This document shows, piece by piece, positions 46,801 to 61,800 of a DNA stretch of 64,000 nt (position 1 is its first letter; each line of letters opens with the position of its first letter). The notes under the pieces are model-generated. The model did not search any database and was not told the origin of the DNA. It was given only the letters and a program-made list of their open reading frames with translations. Origin of the DNA: Mycteria americana (taxonomy: Eukaryota; Chordata; Aves; Ciconiiformes; Ciconiidae); NCBI RefSeq assembly GCF_035582795.1, contig NC_134372.1, forward strand, positions 38,044,316 through 38,108,315, given 5' to 3'. A program made the position numbers and the translations under genes.

Positions 46801-49800
46801 GGGAAACAAGTATTTGGGAGAATAAAAGCTCTGCTTAACTGCGCGTGGAGTGATGAATGCGTGAGTGGAAGTGCTCATGCGAAGTCACCAGCATGTCAAT
46901 GGGACTTCCTCAGAATGGAAACTAAAATAACCTTTGTGTAATTATGATTCTGTTCTGTGTTCTAATGCATATACTGTGAATAAGGGATGTTAATCCAGAA
47001 CAGTATTTGGTACATGGGGAACAGAAATATTTGCAGACCTATTGCTGGAAGCCTCTGGATAGTGCTGCCTGGTGTATTTGCTTTTTCCGCTTTGTGCATT
47101 CTGTTTCCTTCCCATTGAGAAGTTTTAGTAATCTGGCAGTTACGAAATGCTGTCTTTCCAGCTCCTTTTATGTGGTTGCTAGCTCTAGGTCCTCTTATGC
47201 TGCTGTGATACATTGATGCAGTGACAAGTGCGTGCAGGAGCACATTTATAGACCTAAACAAACTGAGAACTAGAGTTAAAAAGTCCTGTGGATCTTACGT
47301 TTGCTTTTACAATTCTGTAATTGCATCTGCATCTCAGTATTTTGCCAGCATCTAGCATGGAGCATCTCTGGTTTTAGAAATGTGATAACAGAAATGTTCT
47401 TGTTTTTCGTAACCGCTTTACTGCAAAATAGTTGTTTGGAAAATAGATGTTTTCATGTATTTATGTATTCTGTATGCTTTTATGGCCTTTTAAACTAGTA
47501 GGAATTATATGCATATGTTTCAGTGGAATGCCCTGCTTGGAGAGTAAAAATAATGGCTTTTTATATGTTTTGCCTCAGGTAAGTTACTCACCTCATGCTT
47601 TTTATATTCCTGTGGCTGTCACTTCAGAAGTGCTTACTGTGAACAAACAGAATAGCACCAGGCACAGATTTACTGGTGGGGGGATACTGCAGCCCCAGCC
47701 CCAGCCAGGAGCTCTGCAGGCAGCCCTGCCGCCTGACTTGATTGCAGCCAGGCAGCTTTGCCGGCGCTTCTTCACCCCATCCCTCCAGTGCAGCTAAACC
47801 TGATCCCACCTGTGAATTGAAAATTATGCATTTATTTGGCTGAATTTCAAGCAATACTGTAAATCTGTGATTTATAACGCAGTATATTTGGATGTGTATG
47901 TGTATGAGGAAACTTGAGGTATAGGCAACCTTTTTTTCCTTGCCACCTTTTTAAGCTATGAGAAAGTAAGCTTCTGTCAAAAATTGGAATATTCAGCTGC
48001 AATCCACAAGTCATGCTCTAGATAGTCATTGGTTTTAAAAATAGTTTTAAAAATATTTTTGGAGAATGTTCAGAATAGCTATTGCATTACACAGAATTTC
48101 CCCTCTTGTAGTCTGCTGAGAGTACATTTTCCCATCAGAACAACTTTCCCACTTGTCCTTGGAACATTTCACTTTCATTTTCGAATTGCTTAATTACAAA
48201 TTATAAGTATTTGATGTAGCCTTAATTGGCCTGCTGTTTTCCATAGGAAGATCTGAAAGTGCTTTGAAAATACTGAGCTTTATTTAGCCCTGCTTGCTCC
48301 TTTCCCTGTCTGGAAAATTTCTCCTATCTATGGGAGTGCAGAAAGAATTTAGAGTAGTACTTAGTAATGTTCAATGAAAACATTTGACATTGGAGTCCAG
48401 TTTACTTTTTTATTTTTTGTTGGGGATTTTTTTTTAACCATTACAAACTCTTCAGCCCTGTCGTATGGTTAGGAGAATAACTAACATGTTCAGGAACACG
48501 TTACAACAAAATGGGCTTCTAGATACTTTACACTGAATATGGATCTTCTTCAGCTGCTGGGTGACATACCCAGGCTTTGGGAAGCTGGTAAGAAGAATTT
48601 CTGTATTACATCCTCTTGGCAGATCCGTGCAGTAATATTGATTGTAGCCTTTGGTAGACTCCTACAAGGTTATTGATTGATCCTGCATTGAAATGAGGTT
48701 ATGCTTACCTACACTTAGAGTGGGTGTCTTAATTAAAAACCGGGGCAGGGAAGAAAGCAGTAGGAGCATAAAACTGTTGACTCTCATTTGTCTGCAATCC
48801 CCAGAAATTGATGAAAGCTCTTGTAGCTAATGTGAATTGTTGATTAGGCAAAGCATTAACAATAGTATTTTTTTCCCCCTTGTTAACAGCTGCTTGCAGT
48901 GGACAACTGGAACAGCACACAGAGAGACGGGGAGTCATCTATAGTCCTTCTTGGCCATTGAACTATCCTCCGGCTGTAAACTGCAGCTGGTACATTCAAG
49001 GAGATCATGGAGACATGGTAACAATTAGGTATGGTTTGATATTCTGTGGAGATAAAGGATTGCTTTGCTGAAATGAAACAAAATGTGAGTTCTTTATCTG
49101 ATATACCAGTATGAGGCTGCTTGTCAGAGCTACTGAATGGTCGAAGGAAGCTGAAGTTGATTACACTGGGGCATGACTGCAGGTTGGGCACCTCTCTCAT
49201 TTTAGAAATGTTCCACTGTGTCTTGTTTCTGTAGGCTACTTCTGACATCCATTATTATATATGCAAGTCACTTGTAGTCTTTTAATATATTTATCTTCAC
49301 AATACCTGTGTGAGATTTCATCCACCTCTGATATATGAGGAGGTGGGAAACAGTGATATATTTACTCACATCAAATAATCCCCCTTCTCTTCATTTCTTA
49401 TAAATAGGAATAGGCGAAGGCTATAAATCCTGGAACAGCCTCAGTGGGATACATAAAATTCTTTGAGCAAAAATGGCTTTTCTGTGATGCCTTGAAATGG
49501 TGCTATGTTTAATTGACAGTTGAAGATAATCATTGCTTATTGTTACTTGTTAACTGAAAGACACATGCTTTTCTGCTTAATATTTATTTCCAATAGAATT
49601 AAATAATAGCTAGCATTTGTGGCACAATTTCCACTCATTCTATAAAAATAGTATTCAGAAAAGACTAGAATATATTACAAATGATTTGTTAAGAATGTTT
49701 AGGCTATAATATCAGCATACTGCGAATGTGCTTAATTTCTCTGCCCTAATCGTAGTATCCTTCTCAAACCAAGAATTTCTTATTTAAAGAAAGAAAAAAG

Positions 49801-52800
49801 AAAAAAAAAAGCAAAACTAGGAAAGGTTTTTTGTTTGGTTTTTAGTACTGTTGTATTTGACACCATCTGCTCATTCTTTGCTCAGCTGCTTAAAAGGACT
49901 GCAAACCTCTTCAACTGCAGATGCTCAGCAATTAAAAACAAATCTGCCACAGATGGAATAATAGGAGGGCTCCACCATCCGTAGTTCAAAATAGGAACTA
50001 CTCATCAAAAGTAAGGAAGTAGATACCTGCCAGCATTTGGGATCCATAAATAGAAACATGCTTTTAAACCCCATTAAATTGTATTGGACTTGGGGAATTT
50101 GTTTCAAAGCAGAGATTGTTGGAAACTCTGAGGAAGCATACAAATGAGACACAGGACTTTGCTCTGGAGTATAGTGCTGCAGTTTATGCTACGAAAACAT
50201 CTCAGAGCTCCCAGTTAGAATTAGGATTCTCTTCTGCAGGTACGAGTGTAACAGAGGCTAAAGAAATGAGGGAAAGTAAGATGGGGAAACTGGTAGTAAT
50301 GTGTGTGTACAGTTTAGATGTGTGCATAGCAATATGCTTTGAAAGATTTCTTCTTAATGGGTTTGTTTTCTATCACTGTCATATCCTGCCCTCCATGCAC
50401 ATGCAAACAATGGGAGCTATGTGTTTACATCCTAGGGAGTAGTGTTGTGGTGTTACATTTCTGACTATAAATGTACTTGGAATGACTCACTCCAGCGTAT
50501 GAAATGCAAAATGTTACAGCATTGGAGGATTTCTGTAGAAGGTTGTAGCCCTCATAATGCCAAGGACGTAAAAGAAGCAGCTGACTTGCCTAGGCTAGCA
50601 TGATATAGGCAAACTGGGAAAGAGGGTTCAAATACAAACATTTTTTCCTCCTAATGGTTGGGTCCTAACAGTGTGCTGCTGATAAGGGCACAAAAGAGTA
50701 GCTTTTAAAATTTTCCTAGGAAAATCAAACACAGTTCTTGTGATAACATCTGGATTTTGAAAGGTTTAAAAAAAAAAACAACCCTCCTCCTTTGTGTTAT
50801 GTTACGCTGAATGCATTTCCATTGATCTTGAATTCTCATTGACAGTAAGACAGCAATGTTCTATAAGGATCATATTTGAGATACAGCAGGAGTCATTAAG
50901 GGATAAAATTGCAATTGAAAGTAGTTTTGATTTCTGAAACATTTGCAGTCAGTAGTCATTTTTTATAAACCTATTATTCAGCAGCTTTCAATAGAACAGT
51001 GCCCAGATCTACGTGTGGATGTAAGATGCTGGCTCCTGTGGGCATGTCCTTTAGAAGCTTTGTCTTAATATCTACCTTTCATGTGTGTGTATTGATTTTC
51101 TTCATATCCTCACATTTCCATGCTTATTGTTTTGCTTTATAGTTTACTTTTTAGAAGTCCTGGGGGGAGACTTCACAAGAATAGGAAATATATGTTCTTT
51201 GTGCTTAGACCTCTCTGTTAATTATGCATGTTTCAATACTTTCTTCCAAGTTTGTGTGTCTGATGGAATGGTGCTGTTGAGACCTGGGAACAAGCATGTA
51301 GCTTCTGTTTTCCAGGAGTATGTTGTGTCACTTTAGATTCAAGTAATCAGTCTGTTAGTTATTGTTTTAGAAACTACTTGATTTTTCCTCCCATTTTCTC
51401 TATTTTTATGCCTGTTTTCAGAGGACTACATCAAAATCCTGTAAGACCATATAAAAGGTGTCATATGCAGTAACTGCTTTTGTACCATCCTTTACAGGCT
51501 TTATATCTGTATGTTTCTTCATATCTGACAAAAAGATCAAAATTGTTTTTGTTTAGCAGTTGCTGTTACCTGATGGTTGTAATTAACCTGATGTGGGCAG
51601 AGTATAAATGAATTGCATTTTATTATAGGAATTTATGGGACTGAGAGTAAAATGTTCTCCATGTTCAGAATTCAAGATAAGAATATTGAAAAGTGATCTC
51701 GGTGATCCATTTAAGCTGTCGCTTATTAATTGGGGGGGGATCACCTTCATTGGTTTTCACTTTGGTGATTCATATCATTGGCTTTGAAAAAAGAAATTTT
51801 CAGATACTATCTGAGTTTCAATTTCTGAGTAAAACTGAGGCCTGTTCATGTACAGGCTTGCTGGTCTGTAATTGTATGAAGAATTAAAGGGACTGCTTCA
51901 TAGTCTATTTACCAAACTCACAGTGTTTTGGAACGTGACATTAATTGGAAAAAACTCATAATAGCAATTTATTTCATTCAGTTGCACGTGCTCAGCTTTT
52001 GAAATCACAGCCCCTGTGTCTCTTGCCTAAGGTTACACAGTTAGCTGGTGCTTGGGAGCTGGGAGTAGAATAGAGCTTTCCTGACTTCCAGGTCCTTGTG
52101 CTTCAGTGGTTAAGCACAAGTTTTTAATGAGCCAATTAAGTCATCAGTCGTTCACAGTCTGCACTTGCTGTGAGAGGTTGGCAAACAGAAGTAACTTTTC
52201 TTGCTTAATTGGCTGGTCTGTTTTATTTTGGGACTGTGCTCTGCTGATCTACCCATAATATTTATTCTCCCATGTTTTAATGAGTTTAGAGGGCCAAATC
52301 GGACATTTTTTTTAAATTATTTATTTACTAATTACTTTCATTCAGATTTTACATCTGCTGGGCCTGCAACAGTTTACCCTTTTTTTGTTCGTTTTCCTTA
52401 GCATCCCATGTTTGTCCTTTTCCTGTTATTAAGGATGCTGGTTTTGCTTTGCTCTGTAGTTGCTCGTGCTTAAATTACTAAGAGGGTTGTAGGGAATTCC
52501 CTACATTATTTATAGAAGCACTTTTTTTTTCTAGCTGCTACTGCTCCTTTCAGTGCAGATGGCAAAAAGCTTAGGTCTGCTAAGCATTAGTTTTGCAGGT
52601 AGCACATTATTTTCATATTGTCAGTGTAAACGAGTATTTATGATAAGCTGGTTTAATGAGGTTCTTTCCAGCAACATAAAAATACTTGACAGTTAATAGG
52701 AAAATATCAGTGTAGGCTACTGTTTTTTCACTTGAGTAATTTTACAGGCAAGATCTGATATATGGCCGATCCTGTAGTTTTCTGTAAGCTCCTGGAGTCC

Positions 52801-55800
52801 TGCTCAGTGTTGGAGGTAACCTTTTTTCAGTATCATACCCCTGAAAGAAAAATCAGATGGTTTTACCTATTTCTGCAGAATTCTGTAAAAACAGATTTAG
52901 TGCTGTATTTGTTAGTTCACATTGAGTTGTTCTGATCCTCAGACTTTGAACGCTTCCAGTGTTTAATAGACTATTAAACTCTTGTACTTTTATATAAAAT
53001 TAGTTTTTTTTAATGGAATTAGCTCTGGAAGAGATGTTCCAAAAGCAAGATAACTGGAGTTAGTGCTTTTGAATAGCATCTTTCAGAAGAAAGAAAACCT
53101 GCAAAATTTGGTCCGATAATCTTGATCTTTTACACCAGTCTCCTCCTCTATTCCTGTATGGTGTTGGAGACCCACAGGTAACGGTGAGAACAGCCTAAGG
53201 GCCAAAGCATTTTAAGGGATGTTCTGTGTTTTAGTGGTGGGTGTTGTACTTTGTTAATATTGCAGTTCTAAGTACTCAAAATACCAACATCTGATTCCTG
53301 CAGTATTGTCCCTGAGTGCTCCTCCTCTCCCTGCCCTCTGAACTAGGGCTGTGCGCTCTGGTCGTGGAGAGGAAAAAAGCCTGGAGGAAAGCCGGGTTCT
53401 CCTTCCCTTTGTTGTCAAGCGCTGAGATGCTGGAGCAGAGGAGCGTTACCCGTCAGTGAAGCTTGTGGGTGAAGGGGGATGTTCTCATCCCAAGGAGCAG
53501 CTGCAATGCGGTGGGGAAGGCTGTATTTGCGGGCTGCAAAGGCTGGAGTTTAGTGCCAGCGTGCACTGCAGCTTGCGTGGTAGAATGGACCTCTGGGTCC
53601 ACGTTCCGCTCTTTCAGACGCATCAGAGTGGTTTGCTGGAGTGGATTAGTGGCTGAACGGACCAGCAGCCTCTCTACCTTCTCTCGCTTTTCCTCCCAAA
53701 CCTTGTGCTTCCCTGCCCAAGATGTTTAAAAATGCTGCCAGACTGACTGGTGCTGCGTGATGTATGGGTGACAGTGTACATTAGTACTCTCCGTTTCAGT
53801 ACAACTTGATTCTGTTTCATGTTTTCATCACAGAAAATGATGTGGGTTTTGGATACAAAGGGCCTGAGACCTCCCTCAAGAGCCGTAACTACAGACTTCA
53901 TTCAGTACTTTTCCAAAGACTGTAAGATGTTTGTACAGTCCTAAGTCCTACAAGCAGTAGGAGCACAAGAATTTGTCCCTTATTTCCACTGTATACCCTC
54001 AATCATTCAACCATTGGTCTAATCCTTTTGACAGAAAAATTTGCATTCCAGCTTGAGAAAGTTCAGTTGAATAAGTAAACGTCCCTGTGCTCTATTTTGT
54101 GGGTAGCAGGATTAAATTATTCTTCAGAAGACTGTAACAACAGCAGCACTAGATCTAATTACAGATGATGAAAGAAACGAAGTAGCAGAGGTTGAACGCA
54201 CTATTCAGGATTCAGGTAAAATAAATTAGTGGGCTCTTTAATGTCAGATTAGTGCGGCAGAAACTTCTGACACAAAACCTTGTTGTTGCTAATGCATTAT
54301 AAAGCGAAAACCAATTTTATATATTTATACGTACACACATATATTAATGTTGTTTCGTATTTCGTTACAAAGGAGTATTTTTTGTGGTGAGGTTTGTTGA
54401 TGGCTCGTTCAAATATGCCATGCTTTTGGTCTTGAGTAAAATCATCATCAATTTAAATGGGGCAAAATTTGCTTCCAGTGGAGACAGTATAACTTAAAAG
54501 GATGCTGGAGTGGAGTGACAATGCCTTAGTCAAAGCAAAATTTGTTCAACATGTCTGTTGATTAGTTTGCATGAGGTAGAAGATAATTGCTTTGACCTTG
54601 TTTTTGCCCTTAGAAGAGGAAATTTTATAACTGCTATGGTATCTATTATATATTTTCAGAGAAATTGTGTTTATTGAGTGGTGTTTGAAACTCCTAGACA
54701 CCTGTGATTAAGATGCTTATTGTTTTTTAAAAAGAGTTCATTCCTGTGAATATTCTGTATTGTCCTTTTTTGAATACCAAGGCATTTGTTTCAGTAGCTC
54801 ATGCATCCCTGAGAGGCATGGTGTTTTTAGAGAGGCTGTTAAAGATGAGACTTCCTTGCAAGCCTATTCTGCCTCATCACCCTTGTACTCAGTTGGTTTT
54901 GTGGTTAAAGCTTGGATTTCTTAGTGGAGAAGTGTGGGATTCTGCTCTGGATCTATTTCAGATCCACAGCTGACACTCGGGAAAATCAGTTATCCTCTGT
55001 ATGCCTGTGCTTCCACTTTGGAAGGTGGGACTAAAGTTTCTTCCTCTTCCCCACCCTTTATAATAAACCAAAAAAAGCCCTTTATTAGCAGCGTACAATA
55101 CTACATTCTTAAGGTGGAAGTAGAAGATATTGTTAATTATACACAAATCCAGGCTCTCCAGAGGTATCGTTGTCATCTGGAAAAGAGTTTGTAAATATCG
55201 TGGTTTAACCCCCGCCGGCAACTAAGCCCCACGCAGCCGCTCACTCACTCCCCCGCAGTGGGATGGGCAGAGAATCAGAAGAGTAAAAGTGAGAAAACTC
55301 GTGGGTTGAGGTAAAGACAGTCTAATAGGGAAAGCAAAAGCCACACACACAAGCAAAGCAAAACAAGGAATTAATTCAGTACTTCCCATGGGCAGGCAGG
55401 TGTTCAGCCATCTCCAGGAAAGCAGGGCTCCATCACACGTAATGGTTCCTTGGGAAGGCAAACACCATCACTCCGAACGTCCTCCCCTTCCTTCTTCTTC
55501 CCCAGCTTTCTATGTTGAGCATGACGCCATACGGTCTGGAACATCCCTTTGGCCAGCTGGGGTCAGCTGTCCCGGCCGTGTCCCCTCCCAGCTTCTTGTG
55601 CACCCCCAGCCCACTCGCTGGTGGGGTGGGGTGAGGAGCAGAAAAGGCCTTGACTGTGTGTAAGCACTGCTCAGCAGGAACTAAACCGCCCCTGTGTTAT
55701 CAACGCTGTTTCCAGCACAAATCCAAACCATGGCCCCATACTAGCAACTGTGAAGAAAATTAACTCTACCCCAGCCAAAAAGAGCACAGTAAACAAGGCA

Positions 55801-58800
55801 TGTGCATGTAGCTGACTTTTTTGTACTCTTCGTGTGAATCTTAAAAGTGTTAAACATTCCCCCCCCGAAGAAATGCATTTTAATGTAAGGTGCAGACAGC
55901 TTATTATATAGGCAAATTTTCCCCTAGGTGTGTGTAGTCTGTGTTGTGTAACAACACTATGGGTGAATTATTTACCTAATAGACAAAAGTAGCTCTTTCC
56001 AGCAGAGTGGGGAAAATGAGTGATTGTGGGACTTTGCTGGAGTGCTGGGAACTGGGTAGGATAGGAGAACAAATTGTTTAGCTCTTTAAGGTTGGTCCTA
56101 GTACATCTAAAATAACTATAGAAGGAAAAGATGAAAAGATTTAGTAAATGATCTTGTTTGTATCGCATGAGCAGAAGTTTTCTAGTCACCCCCCCCCCCC
56201 TCCTTCCCAGTTCTGAGTTTCCATTTCTTGATTTAGTGACTGTTTCCTTTTCTTAAAAATGTTTGTTGTTGAGCAGATAGATATTTCTAATACGTATCCA
56301 AAAAGTCTTTATGACAAGAAAACCCTACAAACAATCCTCCAAGTAGATGATAGAAACCCCTGTTGATGTCTGGTGCCAAAAAGAGCAAAACCAATGTGGT
56401 AGGTCAGTAACGCTGTCTCACATCTCTTGCAACAGACTTGACGTGGGTGCCCATAGTTTCGCTGATGCATTGTATAACTCCTTTTCATGCTATAGTACCT
56501 GTTCGTACGCTCTCTTGGTCATTAAAAAGTTTTTTGCAGAACACCTGGGACAGATACTCTTTAGTTTACCTTTGCATGGCTGAATACTTAAATCTTTTCA
56601 TTCTGACTGTACAGTCGTCTAAAACTTCCTTGCAAAATATGCTGGTTTCAGAAGCTTGATGAGATTACTTATAGGAAAGAACTAGGTGCTGTGGGAATAT
56701 TTATGCCCAGCTGGGAAGACATTTAGAGCATGGTGGGAGAAAGAGAGTTAGAAAAGAGGAAGGACATATTTCTGGGTAGATTGTCCTTGCCTGCACATAT
56801 GTTGTTGGACATCTCTTAATTTCCATTTTAACTTAACACTTTCAGTGCTCTCTTACTTCTCATTCTCTTGCTGATACTTTTTTTTTTTTGAGAGTTATCA
56901 AGTTGGTATGTTTGGCAGAACTTACAGGTGTGCGTAGGTTGGGTCTCCTGCTTAAATGAATTGGCTAGTTTATGTCGTTGCTACTCTTTCCCTTTCACCT
57001 TCAAATGGCATGAGCTGGCAGGCATTGACAGCCTTTTGTAAATACGTGGTGATATCAGAAAATTATCTTTCTGTTTATCTTTTTCAAGTAATTTGTCTTT
57101 TCTGTTTGTGAAAAGTCCTTCGTGGAAGGAGGTCTGTATTTCGTAGCAGCTTTTCAGCCTTTCTGAAACTTCTGTCTAGGTATTTGCAAGGAGTATGCGC
57201 AAACTTCTACCAAGTTAATTTTGTGTAGCTGAGTTATATGAAAGAGGACCAAAATTCATTTCTAAGTGTTCTGAACAGTGTGTCCTTTCCTAATGAGTGT
57301 GCTTCTCTGTGCAATGCTATTGTCATTGCAGATTACTGAATGCAAATGTAATCTGTTTCATCAGACAACAAATACCCTGTATGGTTCCTGAGCTACAGGT
57401 CAGGCAGTATTATCTGGTTGTGTTTTGCAAACAATTGGGGCACCTCTTCGCACTAGGTAAGCTACTGTTGAATAAAAACTGGGCTTGGGTCAGCGGAAGG
57501 GCTGGAGGTTTGACTGTAAAAGGTTATAGGCTTGCTCTGCGTTTGTGTTCCCAGAAGGGGAATATTTTAGTCTTTGAATTAAAAAATAATAGTGTTAGAC
57601 TTTAGGTTCTGTTTCCACCCTTTGCAGTCCTGTTCTTTTCTTGCCCCCTCCCTGCCTATCCGTAGCTTGAAGAGTTGATTTTTGTCTGTTGTATTTATCC
57701 CTTCAGGTTCTTTGTACGGCTCCCTATTGTTCTTTTTCCAAGACAATAGTCTCTCCTCTCATCCCGTAGTTTCATAGCTTTTAAGGTTGGAAAAGACTGC
57801 TGAAATTAATCTACCTTCGGTATAATGTATTCTGGAATTTTGCTTTTATTCATATCTGTATTTTAGGAAGCAGTTTTGTTTAAGGACTCTGAGTAAAAGA
57901 GGAATTATCCTTTCAGCTTTTGGAGCTACTTGGCACGCTGTTTACGCCTGTGAGTTAGGTGCTTTTCCAAATTGGGGGAATTTGAGTGTTCTGTTTATAT
58001 GTACTCAAGATACTGTAGGTGTTTCATTATCTTTGAATGTGATCTCTTTATGTCAGGGCTGCTTGGTGCAGAAAGTCAGCTGTTGCAGTCTGTTTTTTCT
58101 CTGTTTGGTTTTGTTCCAGATGCATGTCCTCCTTGTAACTTGTGTTTTCTTTTGTTCCTAACAGTTTTAAGAACTTTGATTTGGAAGATTCTCAGAAGTG
58201 TGCAGTAGACTGGTTGATGATTGGCCCATCTTCCAAGAGGGAGGAGTACAAAGTGTGTGGATCTTCCATACCTCCGTCTTTCATCTCTGCAAGGGACCAC
58301 GTTTGGATATTTTTTCACTCAGATGCATCAAGCTCAGGACAGGCTCAGGGATTTCGCCTTTCTTATATCAGAGGTAAAACCTTACAGTTTTGTTGGCTTC
58401 ACTTATATTCTGTCTGGCAAAACTTGAAGACGGTTGACAGGAGTCTTGGGCCAGTCTTGGTGACTGTAAGGTGTTAGCATGGTAACACTGATACTATTTC
58501 CACTTGGCTTTTTAACAGTATTCCTGAAGTGTACTGGCCTGACCAATTGACCTGTGACATGCAGGGTAGTAGACGTTAAAAAGTGACATCAGATGGTTCC
58601 AAAAGTTTTGATACTGACTTTTTTTCTCCTTACCTCTTTCACAGGAAAGATAGGTCAGGCTGTATGCCAGTCAGATGAATTCCGTTGTGCAAATGGAAAG
58701 TGTATTCCCAGTACTTGGAAGTGTAATTCCATGGATGAGTGCGGTGATAACTCAGACGAGAGAAACTGCACTGTCCCTCCAACAGAGCCTCCGTCCAGCA

Positions 58801-61800
58801 TCTGTCCCTCAGGAATGTTCCAGTGCAGTGCAGCCCACTCCACCAAGTGCTTGATGAATGAGCTGAGATGTAATTCAGTTAAAGACTGCAGTGATGGTTC
58901 GGACGAAGATAATTGTCCTGATCTTTCCTGTGGCAAAAGGCTGGGTAATTTTTATGGATCCTTTGCTTCCCCAGACTTATTCCGTGCTGATCACAGCAGA
59001 TCAGACCTTCGTTGCACATGGTACGTGGACACACAAGATAATCGACATGTTCTGTTGCAGCTTGATTTGCAGTTAGGCTACAACGACTATGTAAAGGTGT
59101 ATGATGGCATTGGAGAGAGGGGTGATAAATTAATGCAGACATTTTCGTACCACAACAATAGGCATTCAGTGAGTGTGGAGTCGTCAAAGGGCCAGCTCAC
59201 TGTCTCGTATCACGCCCGCTCCAAGAGCACTGGCCATGGGTTCAATGCAACATACCAGGTGAAAGGCTATTGCCTTCCTTGGGAACACCCTTGTGGAAGC
59301 GATGAGGAGTGTTTCACAGATAAGCAGCACTGTGATGGCTGGTGGCACTGCCCAAATGGCAAGGATGAGGAGAACTGTCCCGCTTGCCAGAAGAACGAAT
59401 ACCCATGTGAAGGAAACAGTGGGCTTTGTTACTCAATACTTGACCGCTGTAACAACCAAAAGAACTGCCCAGATGGCTCGGATGAAAAAAACTGCTTTAC
59501 TTGCCAGCCAGGAAACTTCCATTGTGGTACAAATCTGTGCATCTTTGAGACTTGGCGCTGTGACGGCCAAGAAGACTGCCAGGATGGAAGCGATGAACGT
59601 AACTGCCTGGTGATCGTTCCCAGGAAGGTCATCACAGCTGCTCTGATCGGGAGTCTCGTGTGTGGCTTGCTGCTGGTGATAGCACTGGGTTGTGCATTTA
59701 AATTATATTCTCTGAGGACCAGGGAATACAGGTAAGCATCTTGCTTTTATGATGCTTTAGCAGCTCTGGGTTTTTTTCCTTTTTCTTTAAAGGGAAAAAA
59801 GTCAATTGTTAACCAGAGAATTTGCAAAATACCGTGAAATCAATCCAAGGAATTGATGACAATAAAATAGCAGTCACAGCATTAGGCTTAGAGAAGAGTA
59901 GTTAAGATTTTCGGAAGCAGTGAGGGGAATGTCAGCTCTTCTGTGATCTATGAGAAATACACATTTATTGTGCAGCCTGGCAGAACCTGTATCTAACTTA
60001 AATCAAAACTGTTTTGAGCAGTTTCCTCTCCCACCTCCTACTCCTGCAACAAACCCCTTGCACTGCCAAAAACTGAATGCTGAACTGTTACAGTGAAGTC
60101 TTTGCTGAATCTGAACTGAATAACTGTTCCTTCTGCCCTCCGCAAATACGCTAGTTCTCAGTTCTACTAAAAGCGGTGTCCTACAGTGGCGGGGCCTGTT
60201 CTGAGCAGGAGTTGTTTACCTCCGCTGTGCCCCTTTCCCCTCGTCCTATATGCCTTGCTGTATGGATAGCGTGTGTGTTTCCACGTCTGTGTTTTGTGTG
60301 TTTGTGCAAGCCTGGTTCTGCCCTTTGGGAGAGAGTCGTAAGGGACTTTCTGAAGCCCGTCTCTTGTCATGTGCTCCAGCTCTGTGCCGTGCTGCTGACA
60401 CCGTTTGTGTTTTCAGCACAGTGTGCTTTACATTCTCTCCTGATCAAATCTGCATGATTAAAGAGCTGGAAATCAGCCACTGTGCTATGTTGGGAACCTC
60501 GGTGCCTTGGTTCTGGCAGGACAGCCAAAGCTCTCTGCAGCTGCAAGCTGCCCCTGTTGTGTGATTGTTTCCAGTTCTTAATGTTGTGTTTTCCCAAAAT
60601 AACCTTTGGGCCCTTGCTGAACAAGTTACCGCTGTTACTAGCATAAGTTGGCCAATTGAAAAAAATTTCAGTTGCCACAGAGTCCAACCTGGGACTGCTC
60701 CAAAGAGTTTACTGATTTGATTCACTGATGTTCACACACTCTACTCTTATTCCTTTTGTTTATTTTAGCATGCTGGTAAGATTTTCACGGAGCCTAGTTG
60801 AAGGTTTGCATTTTTGCTGCTAGCGTGAAGCCCTCTGCACTGCTTTTATACGTTAATGTGAGGGAAGCAGGACAAACTGACTGTTACTTCTCTTCCACGT
60901 TTTCCCACTGGTTCTGTTCCCAGAGCATTTGAGACCCAGATGACGCGACTTGAGGCAGAGTTTGTGCGGCGAGAAGCTCCACCTTCCTACGGGCAGCTGA
61001 TTGCACAAGGACTTATCCCCCCGGTTGAAGACTTCCCTGTGTACAATGCATCGCAAGTATGGAAACACGAGTGCCAATGAACCTATCAGCAGCCAAACTA
61101 CTATAAATTAGATAGAATCAATCTGGAACTGTATTCTTTCAGTAGCTGTGCTAATTATATGGAAGTCATATAAAAATTGTGTATGTTTTACTTGGAGCTG
61201 AAGAACCACAGTTATGCATCTTGGTGCTCTGGGTAGTTTTGAACAGACTAAATGTGTTTGCTGGGGAACAGCAGTGAGATAAGCACATGCTGTTTTGCTG
61301 TACATCAAGATAGAATGAACAGAGACAGAGAGAAAGGTCAGAAAGTAAATAGAAAAAAGGCTTTTCAAGCTGAAACTGTAAATGTGCCTGAAGCGATAAG
61401 AAAGTAAGGTCTCCAGCAGTATTTTTGGGAAATTCTGGGATTATTTTTCATTTACAAATACATTACACTGGGAAGCCATTAAGTCATTCTTCCATTTCAT
61501 TGCTGATTCCTCAAAAATCTCCTGTGCCCTGTCAAAAGTATCCAACTGTGATACAGTTCCTAGTGTGATAAAGCTCTTGTAGTTTGTTACTCAAGTGGAG
61601 AAGTAGTTTGCCTTGGCCTTTCTTCTCTGCTGTTGTCATCAGCTTTTGAGGATCCTCTGCTATTGCTGAGGATAGAGGACTCAGTGGTCTGCAGTCTGGT
61701 TCTTTAGCAGTGATCTGATCGCCTGAGTGGAGCATCTTCCTGGGCAGACAAGTAGAGCTTAAACTCATAAAGGAAACACTTCAAGGGAGAGTCTTTTGGT

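Larger units (their letters stand above)
49029..58164. other. LRP3 intron 3
   Basis: A 9.1-kb intron holding the solo LTR at 55196-55788, SINE-like fragments near 52.0 and 54.9 kb, a CR1 3' scrap near 57.8 kb and a C-run at about 56190-56201. I see no additional exon. Confidence 0.5.

Noticed and set aside
58655-59187. Antisense and alternate frames over LRP3 exon 5
   Set aside because: Shadows of the real LRP3 coding exon, produced by its Cys/Asp/Gly codon pattern.
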